From: Eupeodes corollae
Taxonomy: Eukaryota > Arthropoda > Insecta > Diptera > Syrphidae
Assembly (NCBI RefSeq): GCF_945859685.1
Contig: NC_079148.1
Coordinates: 1,674,001 to 1,738,000, forward strand
Direction of reading: 5' to 3'
DNA: 64,000 nucleotides
The notes under the pieces were generated by a model. That model made no database searches. It was not told the DNA's origin and was given only the letters and a program-made list of their open reading frames with translations. Position numbers and translations under genes: made by a program. This document shows positions 47,560 to 58,171 of the stretch, piece by piece; position 1 is the stretch's first letter; each line of letters opens with the position of its first letter.

Positions 47560-49080
47560 AAAGGGATAATACTACCCTTATTATGTGGACACAGTGTTCG
47601 CACTAAGAACGGGAAAGAAGGGTTGAAAGGAAGTGTCGGTGCACATAGGCATCCCACATTCGCATAGTACGGCTAAAGAACGGATCTCTGTACTTGACAG
47701 TACGACCGATGTTGGGCTCGAGGATGTATTGATGAGCATTCCTAGAAGCGCGAGTATTACGGTTGAATTATTTACGGGGAGGAATGCAACTGGCTATTTC
47801 TCTAGAGCATAAACCATTGAAATAACGGTAAAAGAGGGTGAGACAAGAAACATTTCGATGATGTTCAAGCGAAGTAAATGATCTTATGATGGTAATGTCA
47901 ACAATTAATCTAAATGCTCTACGTTCAATACAGCCCAAGAGACTTAAGCAAGTTGCAGGAGCAACAGCCCTGATATGGGAGTTATACTCAAGCTTTGGAC
48001 GTATATAAGTCTTGTAAATAACAGCCAGATCAGAGGGGATGGGAAAACTTCTTGCATTGCCTTAGAAAACCCAAAGATCTTGCTGCATTTTTGGTGACAT
48101 CGCGTATGTGATCGGTTCACAAGAGGTGGTCGGTGACACACATACCAAGAATATCGAGATGTTCAATTTCGATAAAAGAGCCTGATGCCAAACCCTATAA
48201 TATGTTTTTAAATATCAAGTGTAATAATCTTACTTTCTCCAAAACGATGTAAAGATTTGTTCCACTGTTCGGTGAGATGAACCATGAGATCACCAGTGGA
48301 CCTAATGCTACGGAAGCCGGATTGTCGGGTCATTAAGAAGCGTTCGATCTTTGAGATATTTCTTGAGCTGATAATTAAACAGCTTTTCCATGACCTTGCA
48401 AGAAGGGACGTTAGTGCAATTGGTCGCTAGTTAGATGGTGAGGAGGATTCGCTTTTTTAGGAAAAAAAGGCTGGACAAATGCGATTCTCCATCCGTTTGG
48501 AACGAAACCTGAGGAGTAGGACAGATGAAAAAGCTTACGCTTGGTCTTGCCAGCGTTGAAGAACACCTCTTCAGAACAATAGCGGGGATACCATCCGGAC
48601 CAGCAGATTTATGTATGTTAAGATCTTTAAGGACACTCGCTACAGTACGAATGCGAAAAAAGATTTTCCCCATATGGCAGCGTTGAATTGACGGCGAACT
48701 GCCTAGCAAAGATATTCGCTTTCTCTTAAGAGCTAACAAATGGAGTGTCATTCACAACGAGCGTAGGAACCGGGGAAGGAGAGAATTCCTCATATTTTTT
48801 ACAAATCACCAAACATTTGTACTGTAGGTCTGATGCATTTATCCCTACTTGGGATAAAAGTTCTCATTCGCAGGAGAATCAAACTTGTGATCATATCAGC
48901 GCTGGCGTCGACATCACTATCGAGGAAGCATAGTGACCAGTTAAAGATTCTAAAATAATTATTGAGACCGTCCCAGTTGGCTTTCTCGTATTGCAAAACG
49001 GTTCTCTTAGGAGATCTTTCTTTAACTGGAGAGTTTTTACAGGAGAAATTTGCTGATATGACCCAATGGACAGATGTGCC
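47560..49080 (-). mobile_element. Jockey-like LINE remnant
   Basis: On the minus strand, an end-of-endonuclease region (LQYEKANWDGLNNYFRIF, about 48996) is followed by RT start VLKDLNIHKSAGPDGIPAIV (48640-48580). Further downstream come thumb and C-terminal pieces (VTDHLL near 48120, SLGFLRQCKKFFPSPLIWLL, about 48080-48030) and a tail with CEC-like and PFFPVLSAN segments near 47590. The central RT with YADD is missing or very decayed (48200-48420). A diverged fragment of the same type lies at 52193-52860. Confidence 0.75.
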
Positions 49081-49540
49081 TAAATGTTTTGTGAAATTTA
49101 CACGCTGGTGACTTTATTCGTACTTATTTCTTTTGAAACGATGAATTTTTCGACAATATTTGGTTCCAACAATACATTGGAACGTGTTATAGGTCAGGCT
49201 TAACTATGAATTAATTGCAAAATCACTTTGGTGACAAATTTATTTCAAAATTGGTCCTTTTAACTGGCCCCTTATTTGTGCGATTTAAAGTCTTCCGGTT
49301 ATTTTTTTGGGGCTCTCTTAAGTCATAGGTTAATGCCGACAAACCAACAGCTCTTAAATTATTTAAAATCAATAATCAAGCCACCATAGTATTCATACCG
49401 TCAGGCTTATAGGAAAAGATTATGAAAAATTGGGCTGATAAAATAGACATAACCCAGAAATCATAAAAAAATAATACAAAATTAATTCCCAAAATGTTCT
49501 TGTATTGTATTATTATGAGTATAAAATTAAAAGTGTCTAA
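49081..49540. other. Non-coding spacer
   Basis: AT-rich; no gene or matched repeat apart from the flank of the element that follows. Confidence 0.4.
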
Positions 49541-50590
49541 TGTGTTATTACACTCAGACATTTTTAGAAAGACGCAAATAAGTGCGAAACAGAAAGGAGG
49601 CGAAATAGAAATACTTTAAAAAATCTCAACCCGAAGATGTCAGGATTGTCTTGGATGGTTTTTGACGTTTCTTTGTTTCTTGGCGTTTCATTATTATTGT
49701 TTCTAGTGTTTCCGAGTAATCAACAAATATGCCACCGGAGGAAAGACCTTATAACCGAATTAATTTAAATGAAGGAATGGTTGAGAGCGTCTAGCTTGGT
49801 AGTTTAAGCTTTGCATTCCAAAGTCCCCCTTGAAACAAAGTGGCAGTCACCTGGCGATATTGAGTTCCTCAACATTTTATATTATTTAATGTCGTTTTCT
49901 CCATTCATCCTTATATAATTTAAAAACGGAGGTTTATCATTATCATTCGATTGTAGTTCTTTTGTCAAGGAAGTGAAGGGTCCGAAGTCAGATATATTTT
50001 CTCTCCAGATTTTAATCCAATTCTCTTTTTCTTTTGCTTGGATATTTCACAAAGGTCTTATAAATCTAACAACATTTCTGTTGTAGCAATAACAACCATT
50101 AAAATGTAGTATCATTTTTATCATTGATTGATTAATTAATAATTGTCACAAAACTGTAACGAAATAAATCTTTTGCTAATTATTTGAATTTAAATCTGGC
50201 GCGCAAATTAAAACAGTCGCCATTTTTTCCAATATTGAATTCGCCTTAGTTGTAACCAAATAAATGTTATCAAAAGTAAAAACATTTGAATAAACGAGCT
50301 AATTTCGCAAACAAAGTAAAGTCGGTTACTTATCGGAAATAGAATCTTTGCTACCTCTGGTTTTGATCAGAGCATCAACCAGAATCTACCTTAGTTCTAA
50401 TCGGTTAAATTAGAGATCCCAGGTTGACGGGAAAATAATTCGTGACCGTATAATTTCTTCATCGGATGAGATGAGAAAGGAAAAGTGTCAAAAACACTCC
50501 GAGTGTAATAATGCGAGATTGACGGGATGAGTGTTCAATATAAAATATGAGGAACCCGCAGCATACAGAAAGTCTGAGTGTAATAACACA
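49541..50590. mobile_element. 1050-bp element with 19-bp perfect terminal inverted repeats
   Basis: TGTGTTATTACACTCAGAC at 49541-49559 is the exact inverse of 50572-50590. A further copy of the motif core (GAGTGTAATAATG) lies near 50500. A small frame starts at 49728 (MPPEERPYNRINLNEGMVES) and then stops. No clear target duplication was found, and the superfamily is unknown. The long perfect TIR suggests recent activity or mobilisation by an unrelated autonomous partner. Confidence 0.7.
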
Positions 50591-52192
50591 CCGTTTAAGA
50601 ACTGCCAACAAAATTTCCACTAAATAAGTTTTCAGTGTGAAGGGGGGCTTAGTTTATTTGCTAACATAAATATCTTCCTCAGAACACTTCCTTTCCTATA
50701 TTTTTGTTTACTTCTTTTCAAACAATCTATTTTGCTCTCTCATCCATCCATACCCACTAATGCTAGACACAAACAACAACATTATCAAACTGTCACTGTC
50801 AAAAAATAAATAAACCAACGAAAGAGACAAACACACTGCACACAATGCAAATTCTACAAGAAAGATGGGTCTCTCCTCCGACTCCGATCCCAATAAATAC
50901 GAATTCGAAACAAATTTGTGTCAATTAAGTGCGCGATAAATTTTATTTGTTTTACAAAAATAAAAATAAACCCAACAAAATATTAAAAATAAAACACAAT
51001 CAAGTGCACATTATCATTATTTGATTATATTCTACCTCCATCACGAGTTGAAATGTGCCTTCGTCGATAAAGAATGGACGCCAAATAATTCCTCAAGACC
51101 AAAACAGGTAAAAACAATTTTTAAAAAAGAAACTAGAAGCCGAGCCAACGATGGACTTCTAATTTTCTTCCGCAGGTCGCTCGCTGTCGCTGTACGCTCT
51201 ACGCTGTGTAATCCTTGTCCTCTTATGAACAAGATTTTTCGCTCTGGGACAACGACAACGACGAACGACAAGAACAGTGAAACGACGACCATAAAAAGTA
51301 CGCCATTTTTATAAAAATTATGTAGTTAAAGTATATTTTTCTTTACTCCTTTTAATCAAATTCTACTTATTTTTAATTTAAACGACGATTAGTTTATAAA
51401 ACGTATTTCTGAGAAGAATCGGGAGAGATTATCTCTTGGCGGGCTTAGGAATCAGTGAAAAATAAGAAATAACTCCACTTGAGGTTGTGGTGCAAAATTA
51501 CGTTTTTTCTCGACTAGATTTTCAGGCTCGCAGAAACGCAAGCAGGTAAATCATTACCAAAACTTATTTCGTAACAAAAACAGAGAATCGAAAGAAATTC
51601 TATCTCACGGCAGACTCCTCTGTGGGAAATCTGTTAAGAAACATCTAGTAGTTTCTATTTCTATGTCGAACGAACAAACGGCCACAGCAGCAAACGACCC
51701 ACCAAATAAAAATTTAGGTCAAAAGATTAATTTTGTAGATCGAACTATAAAAAAAAGAGAAAAAATTGCAAGACACTAGGCCTTGACTTTAAAATAAATG
51801 AAAACACACAGAAGGGTGGAGCGATGTATGTAAAAGGCTTATTTTATTTTCCTTAAAGAATGTCCATTATTTTTGTTTTGAATTGTAGGTAGGTAGGTGC
51901 ACAGGAATTTGCATTTTGATTTATGTACGTTGTAAGAAAGCAAAACAGAAAGCTCGAGAATTGCACTGTGGCGAAAATGGCGCGTAGCCACTAATTATTG
52001 ATTCGATTTTGTAGCGGATATGAAATGTTTTTCGAAAGCAAGATAAATTGGATAAGGGTTTCTATGATGGGTTTTCTGGTTGGGAAAAATAATTCGAATT
52101 ATAAACTGCGCAGATAAATACTCGTGCCTGTTTTTTGCAACGCAGTGATGTTTGCTTGTTTGCGACGCTTTTTCGTTCTTCAAGATATTTCT
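50591..52192. other. Non-coding stretch with a possible untranslated first exon
   Basis: 50880-51107 reads like a 5' leader: A-rich with many short stops, and ending CAAGACCAAAACAG|GTAAAA, a good donor. A GC-richer, ACGACAACGACG-rich segment follows (51170-51295). It could be the noncoding first exon of crm (7 kb downstream, which has a TTTCTAG acceptor at 58133-58139 just before its start codon) or nothing at all. No coding frame with a domain was seen. Confidence 0.3.
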
Positions 52193-52860
52193 TTAAATGG
52201 CAAATTTATCAGCGGTAAAGAAGGGGGACAAGTGTAGCTGGACGATAATTAGAGGAGAGGGAGGAGAATTTTTGTAAGCTTTATCAATCGAGTTTACAAA
52301 AGATGTGTTATTGAAAACGATAGTAGGAATCGTTATGTACAATTTTTCTTTAAAAGGACACAGAATCCTTGTGTGAACAAAACCTGTGGGGTCAACACCC
52401 TCATAGGTCTTTTTTTCTGAAGGAATCACTCCCCTATCTCATGGGCGGATTCGAGTCACCATTTTTATTTGTTTTTGTTTTCCGCATGACCGCATGAAGC
52501 CGTAACCTCGTACAGTGCTGCAGTAGAAAGATCCCCTCTATATCTAACGAACTTGGTTAAGCTAATGTAAAGCATCCTCTTCTGCCAAGATCAGCCTTTG
52601 GGTCCTGTAGTCAGAAATTGTAGTCGTGGTAAAAGACGCTGAGGTTATGACCTCATTAGTGTTTCGTTATCAAGACCATAACTTTTGACTACATATTTCA
52701 CAAAGAATTAAGTTTATAACTATCTTCACAGAAGGCTACATCACTAACGAAAAAGCGTAGTAATGAAGAAGTTTTTCAGACCTTCCCAGTTAGCTTCTTT
52801 ACATTGGCGAACGGTTCACGTTGGAGCTTTTCTTTAAATGTTATTCTTTTGACGAAATAA
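52193..52860 (-). mobile_element. LINE fragment related to the 47.5-49.1 kb copy
   Basis: 52735-52830 aligns with 48950-49020 (CCCAGTTAGCTTCTTTACAT against CCCAGTTGGCTTTCTCGTAT, with a shared CGGTTC), the endonuclease-to-RT linker of that LINE. The minus frame 52429-52193 (VNSIDKAYKNSPPSPLI) fits the segment after it. It is short and decayed. Confidence 0.5.
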
Positions 52861-53224
52861 AGGCTAAGATTTTATTGAAACCTTAAACATACTTTTTTTT
52901 AGACCGCATTATTCAGCTAAGCCTTATGTTATTAGGCTTTAAAAAAATCTGCTTAAAATCTTTGTTTCGGGTCTAATATAGTTTCAGGACATTCATCAGC
53001 ATAAAGTCTTTTTCTACGTTGAGATCGCAATGATCAAGCTTCAGGAAACATATTTGGTACGAGTAACAATCTTCACAGATTACTTTAGAATTATTTAGGT
53101 TAATAAAGTTAACATTAAACAATAATGAAATTACATTCTTATAAATAATAATTTTTGAATTTTATTCTGGAAATTGAAAGATCAAGATGTCCATTTATTT
53201 CATTCTCCCTAACTGAATTCTATC
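52861..53224. other. Non-coding spacer
   Basis: AT-rich, no gene; probably decayed LINE 3' sequence. Confidence 0.35.
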
Positions 53225-55430
53225 GGAGAATAGTTGTTGGTGAGGGTTCCAGATGACATCACCATATTCCAAAATAGATCTTACTTAAGTAGTATAAAGC
53301 TCAACAAAGGTGTAGGGGTCGGAAAATCAGTTGAATTTCTTTTTATAAATCCTAACATTGAGTTAGCTTTGGCGACTATGCCATCAACATGTAGAACAAA
53401 AGAAAATTTGTGATCGAATGTTACTCCTAGATCTTTAACTTTAAAAGTTAAAGGTGGCTGGATCCTAGAGAATAAGGAAACTTGTAAATAAAATGTTTCT
53501 TTGAGATAGAAATAACAAAGCATTTTTTAACGTTAAGGTTTAGGCTGTTTGACAAACACCAACAGGATAAGTTATATAAATCTATTTGAAGTTTAATGCA
53601 GTCGTAGTCGCTTGTTAATTTCAAAAATAGTTTGAGGTGATCAGCATATATTAAACATTGGTTAAAATTAATATGGTTGACAATATCATCAATAAATATT
53701 ATAAACAGCAAAGGACCAATATGACTTTCTGAATTACATCTAATAGGCCTTGAAGTATATTCCTCTATTTTTATTTCTTGCACTCTACCAATTAGGAATG
53801 AACCAATCCACTGAAGTAGACTTAAGTGTATGCCGAATACTTAAAGTTTGCGAATCAATATATTGCGACATACAGAATCGGAGGCTTTGCTGAAGTCCTT
53901 ATAAATAGCATCAACTTGGCTTTGGGTTTCTTTTAGATTCAACCACGAAAGAAGAAAAACAAGCTAAATTAGTAACGGTCGACCTTCCAGAAATAAATCC
54001 TTGTTGAGCACTACAAACATGTTCCTTCCTTATTTTAATTTAACTTTGTAAAAGTTTAGGAATGGTAGATAACTTACAAATTCTCCTATAGTTTTCAACG
54101 TTGTTTTTAGAGCCCCATTTAAAAATTGGAATCAAGAAAGATGATTTCCAATGGTCCAGAAATATTTCGGAAGACAAAGAACGGTTAAAAATAATAAGCA
54201 GAGGTAGGCAAAGAGAATTAGAGCATCGTTTTAAGACAATAGCAGGAATTCCATCCACACCACTTTTAGCGTTAGGTTTGAGATTTTGTAATCCTTCTAA
54301 AACATCAGCAGAATTAAGCTGCATGGACCCAATATCCACTTTGGGCTGATCATTAGAGGGAATGAAAGCATATCTCTAAGCGTTAGAGTATACGGATTCA
54401 AAAAACTAAACAAAAAGTTCAAATGTCTTACTAACCTCAGTAGATTCTTCACCTTTAAAATTCATAGAGTTGGGGATCACAATTGATTTCCGTTTAGAAT
54501 TAATAAAAGACCAGAATCGCTTTGGTTCGCATTTTAAGTTCACTTCAGTGTTCATGACATAATTTCTGTGCGAGAATTTACTGAGAACAATGAATTCTTT
54601 ACGAAGCTTACAAAATTGGATTTTGTCATTCAAATCGTTGGATTTCTTAAACTTGGCAAATATCACAGAGGCTTTGAGACTTTCTTTTTCAATCTAGCTG
54701 GAACAAATAAATTGAAAGCATTATGTAAAATGCTTAAATTTAAAAATTCAGTTTTCCAGTCGATATTTCCAAGGTAGTTATCGTGCTCAACTAAATTGGT
54801 TTTTAAAAAGTTATAAGATTCTAAATAGTTATGATCAATTTTTTAATAATTATATAATTCAACTTCAATATATAGTTCTTTGTGATGGACTGAATTGTTT
54901 AACAATGTAAAAGGGATAATATCATTAACTGACGCTTTAAAATCGTCATATGGAATAAATATAATATCAAGAATTTTGTTTGAGTTATTAACAACATTAT
55001 TGATTTGGTATAATTTAAGCGCCAATAGATAATCAATGAAAGTTATTTCAGTATCTTTTTTTAAGTTACTAGGTATAAGCATATTTTCAGTAAAAGAACT
55101 ACATCAGTTAAATTAAAATCCCGATTACGAAAACTTTTTGTGGACTATTGTTAAGATTGTATACAAAACCAATATTAGTAATGTGTTTTTCATAAATATC
55201 AATGTTCCTTTTCGGTGGAATATAACTTACAATAATATAAACGATAACACTTGGTCCAAGACAGATTGAAACGCATATTTGTTCGTGATGGTTTGAATAC
55301 AGAATTAACCAAGTCAAAAGGAACTCCAATTTTGAAACAAATTTCTCTAGGGAACTAGCAATACGCTCTATGCTCCTTTTCCATTCTATTAAAAATTTCA
55401 TCTTCTGTAAGCCAGCACTAATTGGATCTC
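53225..55430 (-). mobile_element. Jockey-clade LINE, decayed but long
   Basis: In minus order: endonuclease pieces (KRSIERIASSLEKFVSKLEF and VIVYIIVSYIPPKRNIDIYE, 55401-55108), DIIFIPYDDF (54950), a linker (CEPKRFWSFINSKRKS, 54520), RT start LQNLKPNAKSGVDGIPAIVL (54290), IPIFKWGSKNNVENYRRICK, then HIGPLLFIIFIDDIVNHINF (53700) and LIYADHLKLF (53655), where the usual YADD box reads YADH. The C-terminal LTFKVKDLGVTFDHKFSF lies at 53420. Frameshifts separate the parts, and the changed catalytic Asp also argues against activity. Confidence 0.85.
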
Positions 55431-55858
55431 AGGCTAGGTTACCTTGAGATCGCCATTTATGCCTACCTAAGCCAGCACTTAACTCTACGGCTCTACCCAT
55501 ATTTTTTTTTAATATCTCCCTTGTTAGTTTCTATACTCAGTGGTGCAAAAAAGAGGAATTGTCCATTTGAAGTAGTAGGTAGCACAGCAACCTACGTGCT
55601 CCCTTTTTCGGAGGCTTTTTTTGTGTTTTTTTTTGTAGATGAGAACTCACATACAGAGGTGCGGGTACGGTGCATAATACAAAACCTGCACGTTCTAGCC
55701 CATACGATTCAATATCAATAAGTATTTTGCGTTGTCATTCTCTCTATGGTAATTTTGGGACTCAGTGTGCAGGAAATAAATCTTGCACATATGAGTTGGC
55801 ATGTAAATTTTTTCATTTTTTCTCTTGTACGAACAGAGTGAAATATTTGGAAATTAGG
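55431..55858. other. Non-coding spacer
   Basis: A 99-codon frame (55422-55721) has no recognised domain and low-complexity Phe-rich stretches. The sequence may be LINE 5' UTR. TAAGCCAGCACT occurs twice (near 55410 and 55470), a 60-bp direct duplication. Confidence 0.4.
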
Positions 55859-55860
55859 TA

Positions 55861-57306
55861 CAGTGCTGTGCAAAACATTTACAACTTTTATTACCTACCA
55901 AAAATACAACATATTAGACACATAAGTTGTTAAAACGAAATTATTCCTATTGCTTTAGACTTTATATGAATCAACCTTACTGTAAAACAAAATTGAAACC
56001 ACTAATCTACAGATAACTTTAACAAATGCAACACCTTAACAAAAAAGTACTGTATTTTGCTGTGCAAACATTTGCAGAAATGAAATCAAGAATTTTGAGT
56101 GATTTCAAAAATGGATTATTCCAGACAGAAATTTAAATTAAATATACGATACATAAATCTACCATTTGTCGGATAATAAAGTCTGGAAAGTTAATAACTC
56201 ATCATAGAAGAGGCAGACCTTGCAGTACTACAACAAAAGAAGACAAGCAAATTATTAATTTCTTCCAGAAAACACCAACAGCATCTTCTAAAGAAGCTAA
56301 ACTTGAATTAAAGTTAACCATCGACTCATCTACAATAAGACGCCGCGCACTTCATGCCGGATAGCGTGGTTTACAAATACTGAAAAAGCCTTTTATTTCA
56401 AAAAAAATTTAAAAGCCCGTTTAGAATTCACTTGAACTCATCTTAATTGGAGTTTGCAAAAATGTCAAACCGTCTTATTTTCTGATGAATCAAAATTCAA
56501 CATGCACGGGTCCGATGGAAGGCAACATGTCAGGAGGCCAAGAGGTGAAAGACTAAAACCAAGGTATACAAAAGGAACAGTTAAACACGAAGGTGGCTCT
56601 GTAATGGTCTGGGGCTGTTTCTCTGGCCAAGGAATAGGACCTATTCGACAAGTAGAAGGCAAAATGAAGTCAACAGATTACGTTGAAATTCTTAGAAACA
56701 CCATGATTCCTTATGCAGATTGGGAAATGCCACTTGCCTGGACATTCCAACACGACAACGACCCAAAGCACAAGTCAAAGTTCGCCACAAACTGGCTTTC
56801 TGAGAATAAGATAAGGGTTTTGCAATGACCAGCGCAGTCCCCAGACCTAAACCCCATTGAGAGTTTGTGGGAGATAGTAAAAAGAAGAATCGGATGCCAA
56901 ATTTTTAAGCGGAAGAGCGATCTTTATGCTGAAATTGAAAGGCAGTGGAATGATTTCCGGAAACTATTATCTATAACCTCATTGCTTTTTTACCTAAAAG
57001 GTGTGGAGTGGTTATCAAAAATAAAGGGTATGCAATCAATTATTAGCATTTTCTTGCATAAAAGTAAGAAAATTGTAGGGTATGGTTCAAAGTTGCAAAT
57101 GTTTTGCACAGCAATAAACCCGTCTTTTCAAGTTGTTATTCGATTTTTTTTATTTAAGTGAATTCTGTTGTTTTTTTGTTTGTTTCGTCATATACTGTTA
57201 TAAATAAAGTTTTCAAATTTGTGCAAAGAAGTTTGTTTTTTTTAGTTACTTTTTATGAAATGAAAAGATCTGCAACTTTAAGTTGCGAATATTTTGCACA
57301 GCACTG
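55861..57306 (+). mobile_element. Tc1-type DNA transposon, 1446 bp, nearly full length
   Basis: The TIRs begin CAGTGCTGTGCAAAACATTT at 55861 and, inverted, CAGTGCTGTGCAAAATATTC at 57306, flanked by the TA duplication expected for Tc1/mariner (55859-55860 and 57307-57308). The transposase reads RSTTTKEDKQIINFFQK and IDSSTIRRRALHAG (HTH region), VLFSDESKFNMHGSDGRQHV (first Asp), MVWGCFSGQGIGPI, TFQHDNDPKHKSKF (second Asp) and SPDLNPIESLWEIVKRRIG (Glu; DD34E type). It is inactivated by stops in the N-terminal part and a TGA at about 56825 where the family usually has Trp. Confidence 0.93.
56454..57161 (+). pseudogene. Tc1-type transposase catalytic domain, interrupted
   Basis: An open frame from 56454 to 56828 carries the first two catalytic Asp residues. 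After the in-frame TGA the same frame continues with PAQSPDLNPIESLWEI and a C-terminal helix-rich region. The N-terminal paired-like DNA-binding part (56100-56450) has several stops. Only one nucleotide change (TGG to TGA) separates the two catalytic halves, so the catalytic domain decayed recently compared with the N-terminus. Confidence 0.85.
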
Positions 57307-57308
57307 TA

Positions 57309-58171
57309 GGTAGGATTTTTAGTTTTGTGATATCTTGAAGTAAACTTTCATGGAATGCAAGAATAAAAGTGATGTTAGTTAGTGCGCAAGAGATAACTTA
57401 TTACAGTTGTGATGGATGTTTTTTTGAGATAATTTTAAAAATGTTTGTGGTTAAAAAATGGGATCAAATTATTTTGCACCCTGTGCATTTGCACATCTTG
57501 CACATATGCTTTGTCGGGCCTTGAGTGTGGGATACAATTTTTACACACGAAAAGCAACTATCTATGTTGCATCAAAGATACCGAACATCTCTATATTCTC
57601 GGTCGCATACACGATCAAATACGCGATATTGGATACCCATACACAACTCTATCTTTTCTTATAATTGCAGTGTTCAAGGATTCAAAACCATTGTACACCC
57701 ACACCTCCTCCCTGAACAATTCCTTTTTCCTTATATTCACACTGTGTCATTGGCATATTCTGATATTCAAAGCCCTAAGTCCTCGAGTGCTAACGCCTTG
57801 ACTAGAACAACAAAATTTTTATAAACAGAATGGAATAATCTTTAAACTTTAAAAAGTAAAACAGATGACTCATTTATTTGAAACAGTCATAGTTTTCTTT
57901 GTTTCGAAAGTTATCATCACTTTTAAATATGAAATTACTGCGCCAGTAATTGATAAGATATCACTTAGAAAAATATATATTCGAGTAAATTCCAAGAGAT
58001 TTAATCTGGATTCTCCCTAATAAAACGTCGCTCATTGAGTAGTTCCGTAATTCATTACATAATTAACAAATGTGCAATAAGATAAAATCATATAATTAAT
58101 ACCTTTTTTTTTATTTTATTTTTTTAAGTTTGTTTCTAGATATTTTTTAAAAACAATTCGAAGAAATTTGA
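57309..58171. other. Upstream region of crm
   Basis: No recognised gene. Frames at 57445-57824 in several registers have no domain. TTTTTTTAAGTTTGTTTCTAG at 58119-58139 is a plausible splice acceptor with a pyrimidine-rich tract, 33 bp before the crm start codon, implying an upstream untranslated exon. The promoter was not located. Confidence 0.4.

Noticed and set aside
51021..51314. 97-codon frame as a gene
   Set aside because: It crosses a likely splice donor (51107), and its second half is an ACGACAACGACG-type repeat. It fits a leader exon plus intron better than a coding exon.
57445..57824. Three overlapping frames (up to 118 codons) upstream of crm
   Set aside because: They lie in different registers over the same DNA, and none has a known domain. 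The sequence may be diverged repeat or crm upstream DNA.
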